Translations under genes and position numbers: made by a program
The notes under the pieces: generated by a model
What the model was told of the DNA's origin: nothing
The model's input: the letters and a program-made list of their open reading frames with translations, nothing else
Database searches by the model: none
Shown here: positions 43,784 to 55,714 of the stretch, piece by piece
Position numbering within the stretch: the first letter of the stretch is position 1
How the letters are laid out: every line of letters begins with the position of its first letter
Assembly: GCA_037447655.1 (NCBI GenBank)
Contig: JBBHKE010002135.1
Span: forward strand, 1-64,000
Source: Zygnema cylindricum
Lineage: Eukaryota; Streptophyta; Zygnematophyceae; Zygnematales; Zygnemataceae
Reading direction: 5' to 3'
DNA length: 64,000 bases

Positions 43784-44800
43784 TACACCGCTAATCGCTA
43801 TTAGCGTCAAAGATTAAATAGTGTATAAAAATAATTAGCGTTATTAACGCTAATTGGGTTTTTTTTTTTTTTACTAATGCTAATTTGGGTTTTAAAACAA
43901 ATAAAAAAAAACCTTAAACATGCTTACACTAATATAGGTATTTGTACAAATCTTTGAAATCGTATGCGTCTCGTAATTTTACGGTCCGTACTTGTTACAC
44001 TATTTTTTGTTAGTTAAAATTCTCACTTTCTTCTATTGCTTATTCACATGCGTGCGCGCCTATGTTAAATTATTTTTTGTACCTTTTCACTTAAAAAGGT
44101 ACAATTTTGTACGGTCTGACACTGACCGTACACCACACTATTTAAATCGCGGTGTACTTTCGTTATTAACTCTAATTGGAACAGAACCCTAAAAGGCGTA
44201 AAGAAAAATAAAATTATTTATGCTATTCATAATTTGGGTCAAAATTTGGGGGAACCGAATTACACCGCGTATCGTAATTAGAGTAATGAAAAAATTAGAG
44301 TACAAAAACTAAAAAAAATAATTAGAGTAATGAACGCTAATTTGTGTGATAGAGCTGTTTCAACTATGAAGTTTACTCTAATTTATTTAAGTACTCTAAT
44401 TTGGCACGCTAATATCCTCTACTGTAAATAAGGTATTCGTACAGAATTTGGCAAAACGTACAGTTTATCGTCACTATGACGTTTGCACTATGCCGTTTGT
44501 TAAAACGCAGTTACATGATAACGGCCTGTATTAAATCATTATTTGTACTTTTTTACTTAATAAAGTACAATTTTGCACGGTCGGAGGTCATCTGTACTCC
44601 ACACTATTTAAAACGAACCTATATTAGAATTAAAAACGCTAATTAAACTTTACCTTAAATAGAATAATGAAAAAATTAGAATCATTTACTCTATTTCATG
44701 TGAGAGAGTCGAAATTTCGAGCGAGCGAATTAGAGTAATTTACTCTAATTACGATTCGCGGTGTAGCGTTCAATACACGCTAATAGCGATTCGCGGTGTA
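43784..44800. mobile_element. Composite MITE with TACACCG termini
   Basis: The left end TACACCGCTAATCGCTATTAGCG and right end CGCTAATAGCGATTCGCGGTGTA are inverted, with TA at both edges. It contains a 505-bp element (44261-44765) with its own inverted ends TACACCGCGTATCGTAATTAG and CTAATTACGATTCGCGGTGTA, homologous in reverse to 5303-5807. No gene. Confidence 0.65.
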
Positions 44801-44833
44801 GCTCTCGAAGTACACGACCACATTTGCCACCAG

Positions 44834-45053
44834 TAGTGTTGGGTATCGAGGACCCATTGCCGATATTCGATATATATCGAATTTCATGTACCCGATATTC
44901 GATATATCGCTTCGATATATCGAATTTCAAATTATCGCGATATATCGCCGATATATCGTATCGACGATATATCGAATATGAAAATTTTAAATTTTTTTTT
45001 TCAAAACCCACCCCCCCCCCCCCCCCCCCCCCCCACACTGAGCGCTCAGTGGT

Positions 45054-45101
<48 letters not shown>

Positions 45102-45322
45102 AAATCCGTACGATTTGTCGTACGATTTGTCGTACGATTATCCGTACACTTTTTCGTACGGTTTTCCGTACTCTGACTGTACGGACACGAAATTTTTGCG
45201 ATATATATCGCGATAATTTATGTTGGTCTCGGTACGATATATCGAGGATCCTCCTCGATCGATATTCGATATATCGAATATCGAAATTATCGCGATATGA
45301 ATCTACCCGATACCCAACACTA
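44834..45322. mobile_element. hAT-like foldback MITE with a poly(C)/poly(G) hairpin core
   Basis: TAGTGTTGGGTATCG and CGATACCCAACACTA are inverted ends, flanked by the perfect 8-bp duplication GCCACCAG (44826-44833 and 45323-45330). Both arms are rich in CGATATATCG palindromes. At the centre 24 C, ACACTGAGCGCTCAGTGGT and a run of 45 G form a hairpin. A truncated copy lies at 29247-29351. Confidence 0.88.
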
Positions 45323-45330
45323 GCCACCAG

Positions 45331-46698
45331 GCTTTGTTGAATAAAAGCCGGAGCTTGGGCATGTTCAAGGTCGAGTAATTTTTCGTAAACGCATGTATTC
45401 GAAAGTTTAAAATTCAGAACTTAAATTATGAAACCGGCTTCGAGTTCAGTAGGGTGAATTGTTACGGTATGTCTTGAAGTGCGGAAACTGGAAAATGACT
45501 ACGAACAACGAGTTTTACCGTAATACGACTGATGTTTTGCATAGAAAAGCTATACACGCGCACAACACGCGAGAATCGTATTTAGTATGGACACAATTGG
45601 CGGCATATCTATATTGGCACGCCCTCCAACGACGCGACACATGTCGGCGGCTAACGATGTTCCTCCGTCCGTCCTCATACCGTCTGAGGACATACACGTC
45701 AGCCTGAGAAGATCTTGGTCGTTGAAAAAATTTAATTCCAACGGCTCAGATGTACATAGGGACATCGTCGGTGACCGCGTTCAAAATGAAGATGAGATGT
45801 AACGCAGTTACTCGTCAGTACATATCTGTGCTACTGTACGGCCTTAGAAGTACGTATTAAGGGATTTATACGGTAGGCAACTGACACCTGTGGGACGACG
45901 TGGCGTTTTTTCATCCACCTAAAAAAATAGAGAACCGTAATTGTACTTCTGTACGGTTTCTGCTTGGGAAGCCCGGAAAGTCGGAAACCAAGAGCCAGAA
46001 AAATATGTATGGTCGGACGGTAAGAAGACAGAATAACTAAATAGGGCGACATGGAAGCGTTCTGGAGAATCAAAAAACTGACTGGCGTAATCTCAATAAA
46101 GTACAGTACCAACCATGGGGCTCCATGTGTAACATTGTCATCGTCCCGCCAACGGTCTCCACATTTCCCGCGCAAGTTTTTTGTCTCTGCAGTGTTTAGA
46201 TGCCGCCACGTGACATGCACTTTCCACCAAGTGCAAAATTGAAGTCAATTCGTTCGCGTCAAGCTCGCCGCTTATTCGTCAGACACGTCAGCACTGGTAG
46301 CCAAAACGACACGGCCGGCAGTCCACGTCACCGATAGTACAGTCTCCTCCCGCCACAAATCCTTTCAGGAACCTCATCCACTTCGGTACGGTGGGTCCCA
46401 CTTTTTCCGAGGCAGAATAATTGGCCAATCAAAATAACTCCAGACACGGAGGTTTGTACGAAACGAACAAGTTAAAGTACATTACGTGTCTTTCCGAACC
46501 AGTACCACAAGATTCTCACACGTGCGAATTTCAATTCCGAAAGTGCATCCCGCCTAGGATACCGTCAGGACCTGTATGCCTTTCCAGAGGACCAGATTTC
46601 CTCTTTTCTCCCTCAAAAGACCAGACTTTCCCCCAAATTTTAACCTAATTTTAGGGAAAGTCGTCGATTTTTTTCCAATTTAGGGTTTGCAGGCAGCC
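45331..46698. other. Upstream region of the coiled-coil protein gene
   Basis: About 1.4 kb without a supported gene. ACGT-core words cluster toward its end (GCCACGTGAC at about 46205, ACACGTCAGCA at about 46283, TCCACGTCACC at about 46323) and could bind bZIP/bHLH factors. No TATA box stands out. Confidence 0.4.
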
Positions 46699-47294
46699 AT
46701 GGCTAGTGCTACGTTAGCTTCCGTTGGGACTATGGCGTTCCTAGATAGCCATGGCGGAGTTTCCTTAGGATCTCTTCCTCCTCGAGCCGGTCTCGGATCC
46801 TCATTTTGTCCTTCTTTCAAAGGTACAGATTCCTAAGACGTGGCAGTTTCTGGGAGGCAGCAGTCTGTACTTGTCACGCGATGCCACGTGTCCGTTTTTT
46901 TTTCGCTGACGTGCCAGGGTTCTTTTTGGGGCAGATGTTACAGATGTCACACCAAAAACTGATTCGACCGACGGCCGATATGTTCTTCTTATCAATGCTA
47001 TTGGGTCGTTTTTGTTTTTTTTTTTTTTTTTTTTATTTATCACATTTTGAATTTCCCATTGTCTAAGAAATGAAATTAAAAATTTACGACAAATACCCAT
47101 TTTCTCCTTTTTTTTCCCTTTTCAAAGTTCGATTTTTTTGCTCAATGGAGAAAATTTGGCACGTTTGAAACTTGGGACGAGAATGAGAATTGGTGGATGT
47201 TCACTTTTTTGATTTCTTTCACTGACTGTTCATTTTTTATGGTGCTGATTTTCCGTTCCGTTCTGTTCCATTTTGTATTTTCTCAATCCGAAGC

Positions 47295-47336
<42 letters not shown>

Positions 47337-49562
47337 CTTTCCCCTCTCTTCGTCCCTCTTCTTCTTCTTCTCCCTCCATACTTTGGAGGAGACAAATTTT
47401 CCTCTCACTAAATCACACAAAAACACAACCTGATGGTCTCGTTTTTCCGTTCCGTTTTTGTTCCGTTTTGTTTTTTTCTAAATCCGTTAAACAGTAGTTC
47501 CATGGAAGCACCCGGACCGTTTGACGGAATCTCAAGGAAATTTGCCAGATTTATTGAAGATTCTCATAAAGTACAATTCTTTTCCTTTCTTTTTGAAAAA
47601 ATAAGTACATTAAACACATTGTTTCCTATGTCCGTTTGTATGCTCTCTCTCCCCCTCTCTCTCTCCCTCTGCCTCTCCCTCTCCCTCTCCTTCTCAGATT
47701 GTTTCAGCTGTGAACTCCAATTTCCTTTTTTGTGATTTTTTTTTGTGTAAAATCTAAAAGCATCGATGTCATTGAGCCTTTGTTCAAAAAATTGTTAAAA
47801 AATTTGAGCCAATGTAAGGAAAAGTTTTACTTTTAACGAAATTGTAATGTCAAAATTGAAATGTTGATATCTGGTCTCCTGTGGTTCAAAATTCTATTTA
47901 GTCTTTTTTGCGGTCAATTGCGTTTTGTTATGCTGACGTCATCTTCAAATATGCTAACTTCATCTGGTGACACATCATTTGGGCTGCCAGCTGGCTCCGG
48001 TTGCACAGGTGGCGGCAGGAATTGGAGCCGCCTTTGCCGGAGCTAATTTGGGGGGGCAGGTTGTTCAGGTCAGCTCTCTCTCTCTCTCTCCCTCTCTCTC
48101 TCTCTCCCCCTCTCTCTCTCTCTGCCTCTCTGCCACTCTCTGCCTCTCTCTCTACTACTCTCTCATTATTCTGGAAAAGGCAAATGTTTCTTCTACAAGT
48201 CGTACAAAACAAGATCTGATGGTCTTGCAGCACTCTCCTTCTTTTCTCTCCTTCCCTTCGCCTTTCCTTTCCCTCTGCCCTCCTTCCTCACCTTCTCCCT
48301 TAGCTTGTCGCCTTCACCCTCCCTCTCTCTCTCTTTCTACCACCCTCTCTAACTCTCTCGCCTCTCCCTCCCTCTCCCTCCCTCTCTCTCCAGAAGACAT
48401 GTTTTTTGCTCTAAATGCCAAATCATACAAAACTGGTCATGCCAAACTCTTCTTTCCTTCTGCCCTCCCCTCCATTCCCTTTCCTCCTTCCCTCTCCCTC
48501 TCACCTCTTCCTCCCCGTCTCCCTCGCCTACTCGCCCTCACTCTCCCTCTCTCCCTCACTGTCTTCACAATTCCCCCCAACCTCTCCCTCTCCCCTCTCT
48601 CTCTCTCCCTCTCACTCTCCCTCTCCCTCTCTCCTCCCCTGCAGACACTGGATACCCTCCCCATCCTCCCCCAAATGGAGTTGGTGGTGGGGACACTTGT
48701 CACGGCCAATTTCGCCCTCCAATATCTCCGAGGAGGAGAAGGTAAGAAAAAAAACTTTTTTTTTCTTTATTTGGGCTTGTACATGTAATTATGGGGAAAA
48801 GGTAAGAATGTATATATATATATATGGGCTTGTTTAGTTAATGATGGGTGTTTTTATCTTTGTTTGGTTTGAATCAAAAATGGAAGGAAAGGAAGAAGAG
48901 GAGGGGAGGGAGTGGGAGAGGGAGAGGGAGGGGAAGAAGGAGAGTGAAAGGAAGAGGGAGAGGGAGAGGAAGAGGTTGAAGGAACGGAAGTAGCTGATGG
49001 ATCTGTGCTCGTATTCAAACATGGGAAGGGAGAGGGAGAGGGAGAGGTTGAGGGAGAGGGGGAGGAAGAGGGAACGGAAGTAGCTGGTGGATCTGTCCTT
49101 GTACTCAAAGGTGGAAAAGGAGAGAGAGGGGGAAAGGGAAATCGAGATAATGAGAAAGAGGGAGAGGAAGAGGGAGGTTTTTTTCTGCTAATTGAAACTA
49201 TTTTCCATTAAAGAAGTAGATGTACCTTTTATGCTTGTTTTTACGCCAAAAGATTAAATTCGTCTTTTTGTGTATTTGAAATGTTGTACAATGGAAAGTT
49301 TTTGACTTGTTTTTTTATTTCATTGATTAAAATATTGTGTTTCTATTTTGTCTAAAATAGGTCGAGCTCGACTCGAAGACTTCTTTCAAGATTTAAGGGA
49401 AAGAGTGATAGGAAAAAAGGAAACGCTCCCTTCTGAACCACTTGAGGTGAGATAGCCTCTCTCTTCCCTCTCCTCCCTCTCTCTCTTCCCTCCTCCCTCC
49501 CTGCTGGTTTATCTCTTGGTTGCCCTAACATTTTAGATCCATTCAGATACAGATCTGCATTT

Positions 49563-49598
<36 letters not shown>

Positions 49599-52500
49599 AA
49601 TTTAAATATAATTTATATGCATTTATAATTTGATACTCTCTATTGATTTTATTGTTTTTATTTTGCTTTCAACTTTTTTTTGTTTCTGAAATTGGTAGAA
49701 GTTTTGGTTTTGCTATTCCATAGTGCATTTATCAATTTCTAAATTTCACCTTTTTGACTCTTTTTGCAGTTAACATTAGTAGACGCATTAGATGAAGAAA
49801 CTTGTCAAACCTTTGGTGTATTTATCAATTTCTAATCTCCCTTCTTTACTTTTTGGTTTGCAGTTAACATTAGTACAAGTTTTTGGTAAAGAAATTTGTC
49901 AGTTTTTTTAGTGTATTTATCAATTTCTAAACTTCTCTTATTACTTTTTGGTTTGCAGGTTAATTTGGTACAAGTTTTCGATGAAAATTTGGGTTCTCGG
50001 ACAAAGGAGGGAGGGAAGGGAGAGGAGGTGGCGATTGTCGCAGATCGACAAGCTTTCATGTCTGCCCTCAAAACCTTCATTGACAAAAGAGAGATGAAGG
50101 TGAGAGTTTTTCTTATTTGGTTAGTCTTATTTAGTTAATCTTATTTATTTGGTCCTATTTAGTTAGTCTTATTTAGAGGTCCGAAGTCTAGTTCATTGGT
50201 TTTCTTTTTTTCTGGTTTTTTTCTGTTTTCTATGCCAAAATGTATGAGGAAAGGTAAAGGAAAAGATTGTAGATGATCCTGGTTTGGAATGGGAATAGAG
50301 AAGCCGGCGTTTTTTTATGGTTGGGAAAAGATAATGGAATTTTTTTGTCTGTTATGGAATCTCGAAGATGGTTTTTTTTTTGGGAATCAAAATGGTAATA
50401 GAAGTGTGAAAGTTGTATTGATTAAGAAATGTCGAAAACAGGATTTTCCCTCTTTACAATATCAATTGTCTGTGTCCAGTTTTTCTTTCAAATCCTGATT
50501 TTATCTTACTCGAATTCTGTTTTTTGTTCTATCTAAAAGTTTTAAATAAGGGAAAATTTTGCAGGCTCGACAAGTGACAAAAGTTTTGGAGGAAGACATG
50601 GCTGTTCTTGCAACCTCTGTCACAAAAGAGAGGGCTCGAACAGAGGAATTGGAAAATGTGAGTTTTATTATACTTTTTATACTTATTATTCTTGTTTTAC
50701 TTATTATACATTTTATATTTATTATACTTGTTATACTTATTATACTTATTTCTCTCAGTATTGTTTTGGAGAATCGTTGCAGTTTGAACTTTGAAGTACT
50801 GGATCCTGCATTCAAAATTTCTTTTTTTTGTTACAAATAGTCAGTGTTAAAGTTTTTTTTTGGGTTATGGTTTGTGTCCAGATATTGAAGCAACAAAAGA
50901 GTAAGGCTTCAAAATTGGCGGAATTTAATAGCACTCTCGTGGTATGGCTTTCTCCTTTACCTTTACCTTTACTTTTACCTTTTCTTCTATGTTTAAACAA
51001 CCATTTTCTTTTCCTTTTTATTTCTTTTCTGTTTACAACAAAGTTGAGTTCTAGGCGATCCTTTGTTTCTGATGTTCCTTGATTGTTGGGATTAGATAAA
51101 TGTGGACTTACCAAAAGATATTGTTGTTTATATACAGGTTGAAAAATCGAAGACGTTCAATGCAATGATCAAATTGCAAACTCAAATGCAAGGTCTTGAG
51201 ATGGAGGTGTCATCGCTTCGAGGAGAACGTTTTCGGTTGCAGAGTGTCAAAAAAGATGTACGAAAAACGATACAGTTTCCAAAAAATAGGACAGGCTTAT
51301 GAAGAAATTACCTGCAACAGATTCTTCCGTACAATTCTAACAGTGCCACTTATGAAGGATGTTGTTTAAACTTGACCAATCGAAAAAATATTCACATATT
51401 ACTGTTAACTGCTTCCATCGTCAAGCTTTAAAATATATTGAAAGCAATTTTGATTTTTTGTACACCATAGAATTTGCCAAATTATATGCTTCAAAATGTT
51501 CATTTTTTTCATTGTTTTCCCTGATTTCAGCTTGAATCTCGCGTATTTAGCGGTGTGGAAGAAAGAGAGAGGATCGGAATGCAGTTAACACCTTTTGTGG
51601 AGCAAAAAACAAAGGTAGGATTTTTACATGGGACGTTTCATAATCACCTCTTTCTTTGGATATTCTTGTAACCTCTCTCTCTCTCTCCCTCCCTCCCTCC
51701 CTCCCTCCCTCCCTCTCCTCTGCTAAGGTTCTTCTCAAGCTTAACCTAAAACTTAATTATTGGTGATTTGTACAATTCCAGGAAGTTGACAGCAAAGCCG
51801 CTGTTCTCGCATCACAAGTGGAGGCATTAAGCAAAGAGAAGGAACAGAGAGAATCTCGTGTAAGGTGGTTGGAGGAACAAATGGAACGGACTCGGGAATT
51901 TGCCATGGAGGTTTGTCTTTCAGAGCTTCAATTTGTTTATCCATTTTCTGAAGCATTTTTGTTTCCTGGCACTTACAATTGAAAAAAAATGGGCTTGACC
52001 TTAGGTTGACATGAAAATGTTGTAAGAGTTTCTAAAAGCTTAACGGATGTGACTATTTTGGATATCTGATAGAGGCCTGTAGTATTCACCTTCTTGCAGT
52101 AACCTTAAAAGTAAGTTAAATCTTTTAGGGTTTTTTTTTTACCTGGCAGGTATCCTTTTCTGTTGAGGAACTTTCTTCAGAGAAGAAAGAGAGGGAAGCT
52201 CACATTGGATGGCTGGAATCTTGCTTGTCAAAGTCTGAAACTAAGGCAGTAGAGGTGAGCTTTTTTATTTGGTTTTTATTTGGAAATAACATTTTTTTGT
52301 TGAGTCAGCTGAGTAAGTTTCTCAAAACATTCATGTTTCTTGTTTCTGTTGAAGTTTTTCTGTTCTTGTTTCCCTAAACAATTTTCAAGAACCTTAGACT
52401 GATTAATTTGTTTTTGCAGACTGAAACAAAATTTTCAGCGCTCCAAACTCAGCTTCAAAATGTCTTAAAAGACAGCGAGGAGAAAAAGGAGGTGTTTAAG

Positions 52501-53755
52501 CAAGAGGTGAGAATGCTGGGGAATAGATAATATATTTAAATTTGAATTTCGTGATTCATACAATTAATCATATAAAATCACGAGCAACAGCTATTACAAG
52601 AAAGATTACCAACTAGACTGTCCACCGGGAACCTTTGCCCTTTGATATAAATATTCTCTGTTCTGTTTCACCCATCTGCTTATCTGTGCGCGCCAGGAAC
52701 AACTTTTTTTTTGTATGGTTTTCGAAAAACCCTAAAAAACCCTAAATCAACTGTCACACTTATGTTCCCTTCTGCCAATCTGTGCTTGCCAGGTGGCGAC
52801 TTTGAAATCGAGTCTGCAGAAGGCAGAAGTTAGGGTTCAAGCGGCCGAACTGAAGGCTTCGCAGGCGGTCCAAGCCTCGCAGTTTGCTCAGGCACAAGTG
52901 GCCGCCATAGCCGCGGAGCTCAACAACAAGGCTGTGAGAGTGGAGGCGAAGAGAGGACAGCCATTGAAGCTGGTGGCGGTTACTGCGGACATGGCGGACG
53001 GAGGAGCCATGAATGAGAGAGAACTGGAGGTAGACAGGAACTTTGTGATTGGTTGATTTATTGAGTGAGAGAGTGAGTGAGGGAGTGAGTGATTTTGTAT
53101 GTGACAGCCGAGTTGTCTGTTGGAATTTTGTAGAGAGTTTTGAAGTTGGTGGGAGAGAGAGGGAGAGAGGGGAGAGGGAGAGGATGAGAGGGAGGAGGGA
53201 GGGAGAGGGAAAATTTATTGACAAATTTGTTTTGGTTTTGCAGGCATATTCCAGTCTTGTAAAATCGGGATACCTAGATATCGGAAAGCCGTCGAGAGAA
53301 CAGTTGAATGGAGTGGAAGCTCTTGTTCAGGTCAGCCATTGGAGTAGTTTATTTCTCTCCCATCTCACTCATTTCTGAAAAGGAATTAGTAGCATTGTCT
53401 TCAATGGAAGAAAAATGATGAATTAACTGCTAGTTTTCTTTATTTTATTTTATTTTGTTTTCTCCTAATAATAGATATTGTCATTTTCAGAAGCTGCAGA
53501 TGTTTGCCAAGAAAAAGATGCACCAAATCCAAGCAATTTAAGACGTTTTTTCTCTCATAGACCTAGAAAAATAAGTTATTTCTTATGGTAACAGTCGAGT
53601 CATTTTTTCTTTTGCAGGCTTTGGTTAAAAAGGGAGCTCCGGAGGGATGGGCTCGAAGACATGTTCTTAATACTCATGCTTACGATCGTCGCAAGGCGAT
53701 CGCATGGGGACGGGGAGCTTCCTTGGGAGAAGTTTTTACTCGAGTTTTAGGTTAA
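46699..53755 (+). CDS. Probable plastid coiled-coil protein (about 16 exons), family not recognised
   Basis: Exons: 46699-46822, 47509-47570, 47991-48068, 48645-48741, 49361-49446, 49959-50099, 50565-50657, 50882-50941, 51138-51257, 51531-51614, 51782-51910, 52150-52254, 52420-52506, 52793-53029, 53244-53330, 53618-53755 (TAA). All phases fit, giving 575 residues. The acceptor of exon 2 (GGAAG|CA) is the weakest call. The N-terminus is Ser/Ala-rich with few acids, like a transit peptide. Two short hydrophobic stretches follow (VAAGIGAAFAGANLGGQVV and LVVGTLVTANFALQYL), then about 350 residues of Glu/Lys/Gln heptad-like coiled coil, an Ala/Gln-rich segment, and a basic end (WARRHVLNTHAYDRRKAIAWG). 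The layout recalls plastid membrane coiled-coil proteins such as MFP1, but no diagnostic motif supports that name. Confidence 0.75.
47298..47332 (+). repeat. (CT)n microsatellite in intron 1
   Basis: About 16 perfect CT units in the first intron of the coiled-coil gene. Confidence 0.95.
48069..48644 (+). repeat. Pyrimidine-rich intron 3 of the coiled-coil gene
   Basis: Long CTCTCTCC tracts between two supported exons. The frames open through it are low-complexity artefacts. Confidence 0.85.
48880..49180 (+). repeat. Purine-rich tract with a 96-bp duplication in intron 4
   Basis: GGGAGA/GGAAGAG repeats enclose two copies of GAACGGAAGTAGCTG.TGGATCTGT (about 48982 and 49075) followed by TATTCAAACATGG or TACTCAAAGGTGG. 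A frame is open through both, but the flanking exons join in phase without it. Confidence 0.75.
49567..49595. repeat. (AT)n microsatellite
   Basis: About 14 perfect AT units in intron 5 of the coiled-coil gene. Confidence 0.95.
49725..49985 (+). repeat. Tandem exon-intron relics before exon 6
   Basis: A unit of about 95 bp (TTTATCAATTTCTAA, pyrimidine tract, TTTGCAG, then TTAACATTAGTACAAGTTTT-like exon start) is repeated. Exon-start copies begin at 49770, 49864 and 49960. Only the third (GTTAATTTGGTACAAGTTTTCGATGAA) continues in frame. The first would end at a donor in the wrong phase and the second hits TAG at 49908. Confidence 0.85.
51664..51718 (+). repeat. (CT)n/(CCCT)n microsatellite
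   Basis: CTCTCT followed by about nine CCCT units in intron 10 of the coiled-coil gene. Confidence 0.9.
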
Positions 53756-55706
53756 ATTATGTATCGGAAAAATAATCCCTAACCACTACTTGGACGGACA
53801 CCATCTTGTATAATAATAGAAATCGGGGTGTTTTCAAAAATAGGTTCTAACAGCGTTTCTTCTCTTACGATGTCTTTAAAAGACTAACTGGCATGGAAGG
53901 TAGTGATAAAAGGTGTTAGAAATTGATAAAAAGCCGTTTTGACTAATCTAATTTAAAGAGGGGAAATGAAATTTGATAGTGCCTTTCTATCAAAGTGGCA
54001 AATATAATCTCGACATCTAGTGGGAGTTGAGTGTTTTCTGTGCCAGTATACTGCTTACAAATGAAAGCTTTTTGTTTGGTTTTGTGTGAAGAAAATAGTT
54101 TGTTGATTGAGAGGTTGAAATTTTAGGAGTATTGTAGTATAAAGGGTAACAGGAGTTCCCCAGCCTTATGTACATAACTTATGGTTGTTTAATATCATGA
54201 GAATTCTGCAATACTGATGTGGAACTTGTACTCGGAACTTCATGTTGTAAAATTTATTGAAATTTTTGTCCTCCGCATGCGATTCAAATGATCAGAAATG
54301 ATGTTACGTTGACATGTAAGCTACAGTGCCCATCTATTAACAACACCAATTCGGTCGTGATTTTCTTTACAAAATCATAAAATTGTGTAACAACACTGTT
54401 TAAGGGAGTGGACTCCAGTCCGCCACGTCTCCCTACACTTGATATGTAGTATACATTCTAATTTCGTATTTCACTAATTATTCATTTGCTCTAATAGCAA
54501 TGGACTGACAAAATGTTTTGATAACCTTGGACTTGTTTGAACAATCGAGTCATTATTAACATCATGAGGGATTCACGGTGTACCATCAAATCCATTAGTC
54601 ACATGGAATATATTTCATCCATAGCATCTCACAGAGCACTATCACACTCCTCACATCCCGTTTCGCCACTCTATATTGAGCCCCTGATTCGTCTTCCCTA
54701 CAAGAGGCGGGATTAACATAAAAAATGCCTCCGAAAACCCAACAAGCACCACCTTGATTGAATAACATCAATATGTGAAGAAGGAATACAATGCGCAACA
54801 TTTTGTTACACACAGTACCCTGCCTCTAAAGTATTTCATCCAATCGTGAAGAAGTAATAGCAACAAGGTCCTCGACAACGTCATGTGCAAGAATTATCTA
54901 GAGCCTATGCGTCCAATGAAGCAAATGAACGCCATTGGATTCGAGAGGACAGTCGCACGAGTGGACTAGAGAGCCAAGTGAAGGCGGATGAGAAATTCCA
55001 GGCATGGATAAGAGAGCAATAGAAGACCACAATTTATCATAAATTAATTCACAAACCCTTATACCTGACACTAAAACAAGGGAGGAGAAAAAGGTGCATC
55101 TTAGCAAAAGCAATGGGAGGAAAAGAACAGAATACCTCTAAAAGCGACTGTAAAAGCGACTGAGGATCGCCATCTAAGACGCGAGCGAAGATCGGGAAAG
55201 AATAGAAACGTCAGCAGCCATGAGACAAAAAAAGGCGGCAAGGCGATGTGTGAATCGGTTTAGACTACACTACATTTGTGTGGACAATATTGACCGTTGG
55301 TTTTACAATAATGAACGGTTTAGATTGGTTTTTTTCTTTTATGTCTCCAAAGTCCAAAGTTAAGGTTAGGGCGGGAAAGAAGCTGTCATTTCATTAGTGA
55401 TTTCAAATTTTCAATCGTGAAACTGACGATGTGCTTTTCAAACCTAATTTGAAATTTTCTGTAAATGCAATTTTGGCTGTGCACATATTATACTTATAAT
55501 GTTGTGCGTATAACATGGACACATTAAACCGCACCTTCATAATAACCAATAGCGATTCAGAGTGAACTGCGGCTACCGTACAGTTTATGACACTAATTTT
55601 CATACGATATCTTTTCACACCAGAAATATAAAATTGAACGGTGCAGGTTTTATCTCCGGGGATCTCATCCATACGGAATCCCTTGAGTTCGAGCTACACT
55701 GATAGA
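53756..55706. other. Gene-free stretch downstream of the coiled-coil gene
   Basis: About 1.95 kb. It should hold the 3' untranslated region; AATAAT- and AATAGA-rich sequence follows the stop at once. No other coding segment or paired element termini were recognised. Isolated words such as GATTCACGGTGTA (about 54570) suggest MITE scraps. Confidence 0.5.
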
Positions 55707-55714
55707 GTATAATG

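Noticed and set aside
44824-45340. Frames with poly-Pro or poly-Gly runs
   Set aside because: They are produced by the C24/G45 core of the hAT-like MITE.
47967-48837. Open frames of up to 273 codons over the coiled-coil gene
   Set aside because: Only the short exon 3 (47991-48068) and exon 4 (48645-48741) parts are supported. The rest is pyrimidine-rich intron read through.
49770-49815. Considered as an additional coding exon of the coiled-coil gene
   Set aside because: A donor at 49816 would leave phase 1, which does not fit exon 6, and it is a duplicate of that exon's start.
54595-55113. Minus-strand frames of about 70 codons
   Set aside because: No domain, no splice support and no neighbouring exons; typical of chance frames in AT-rich DNA.
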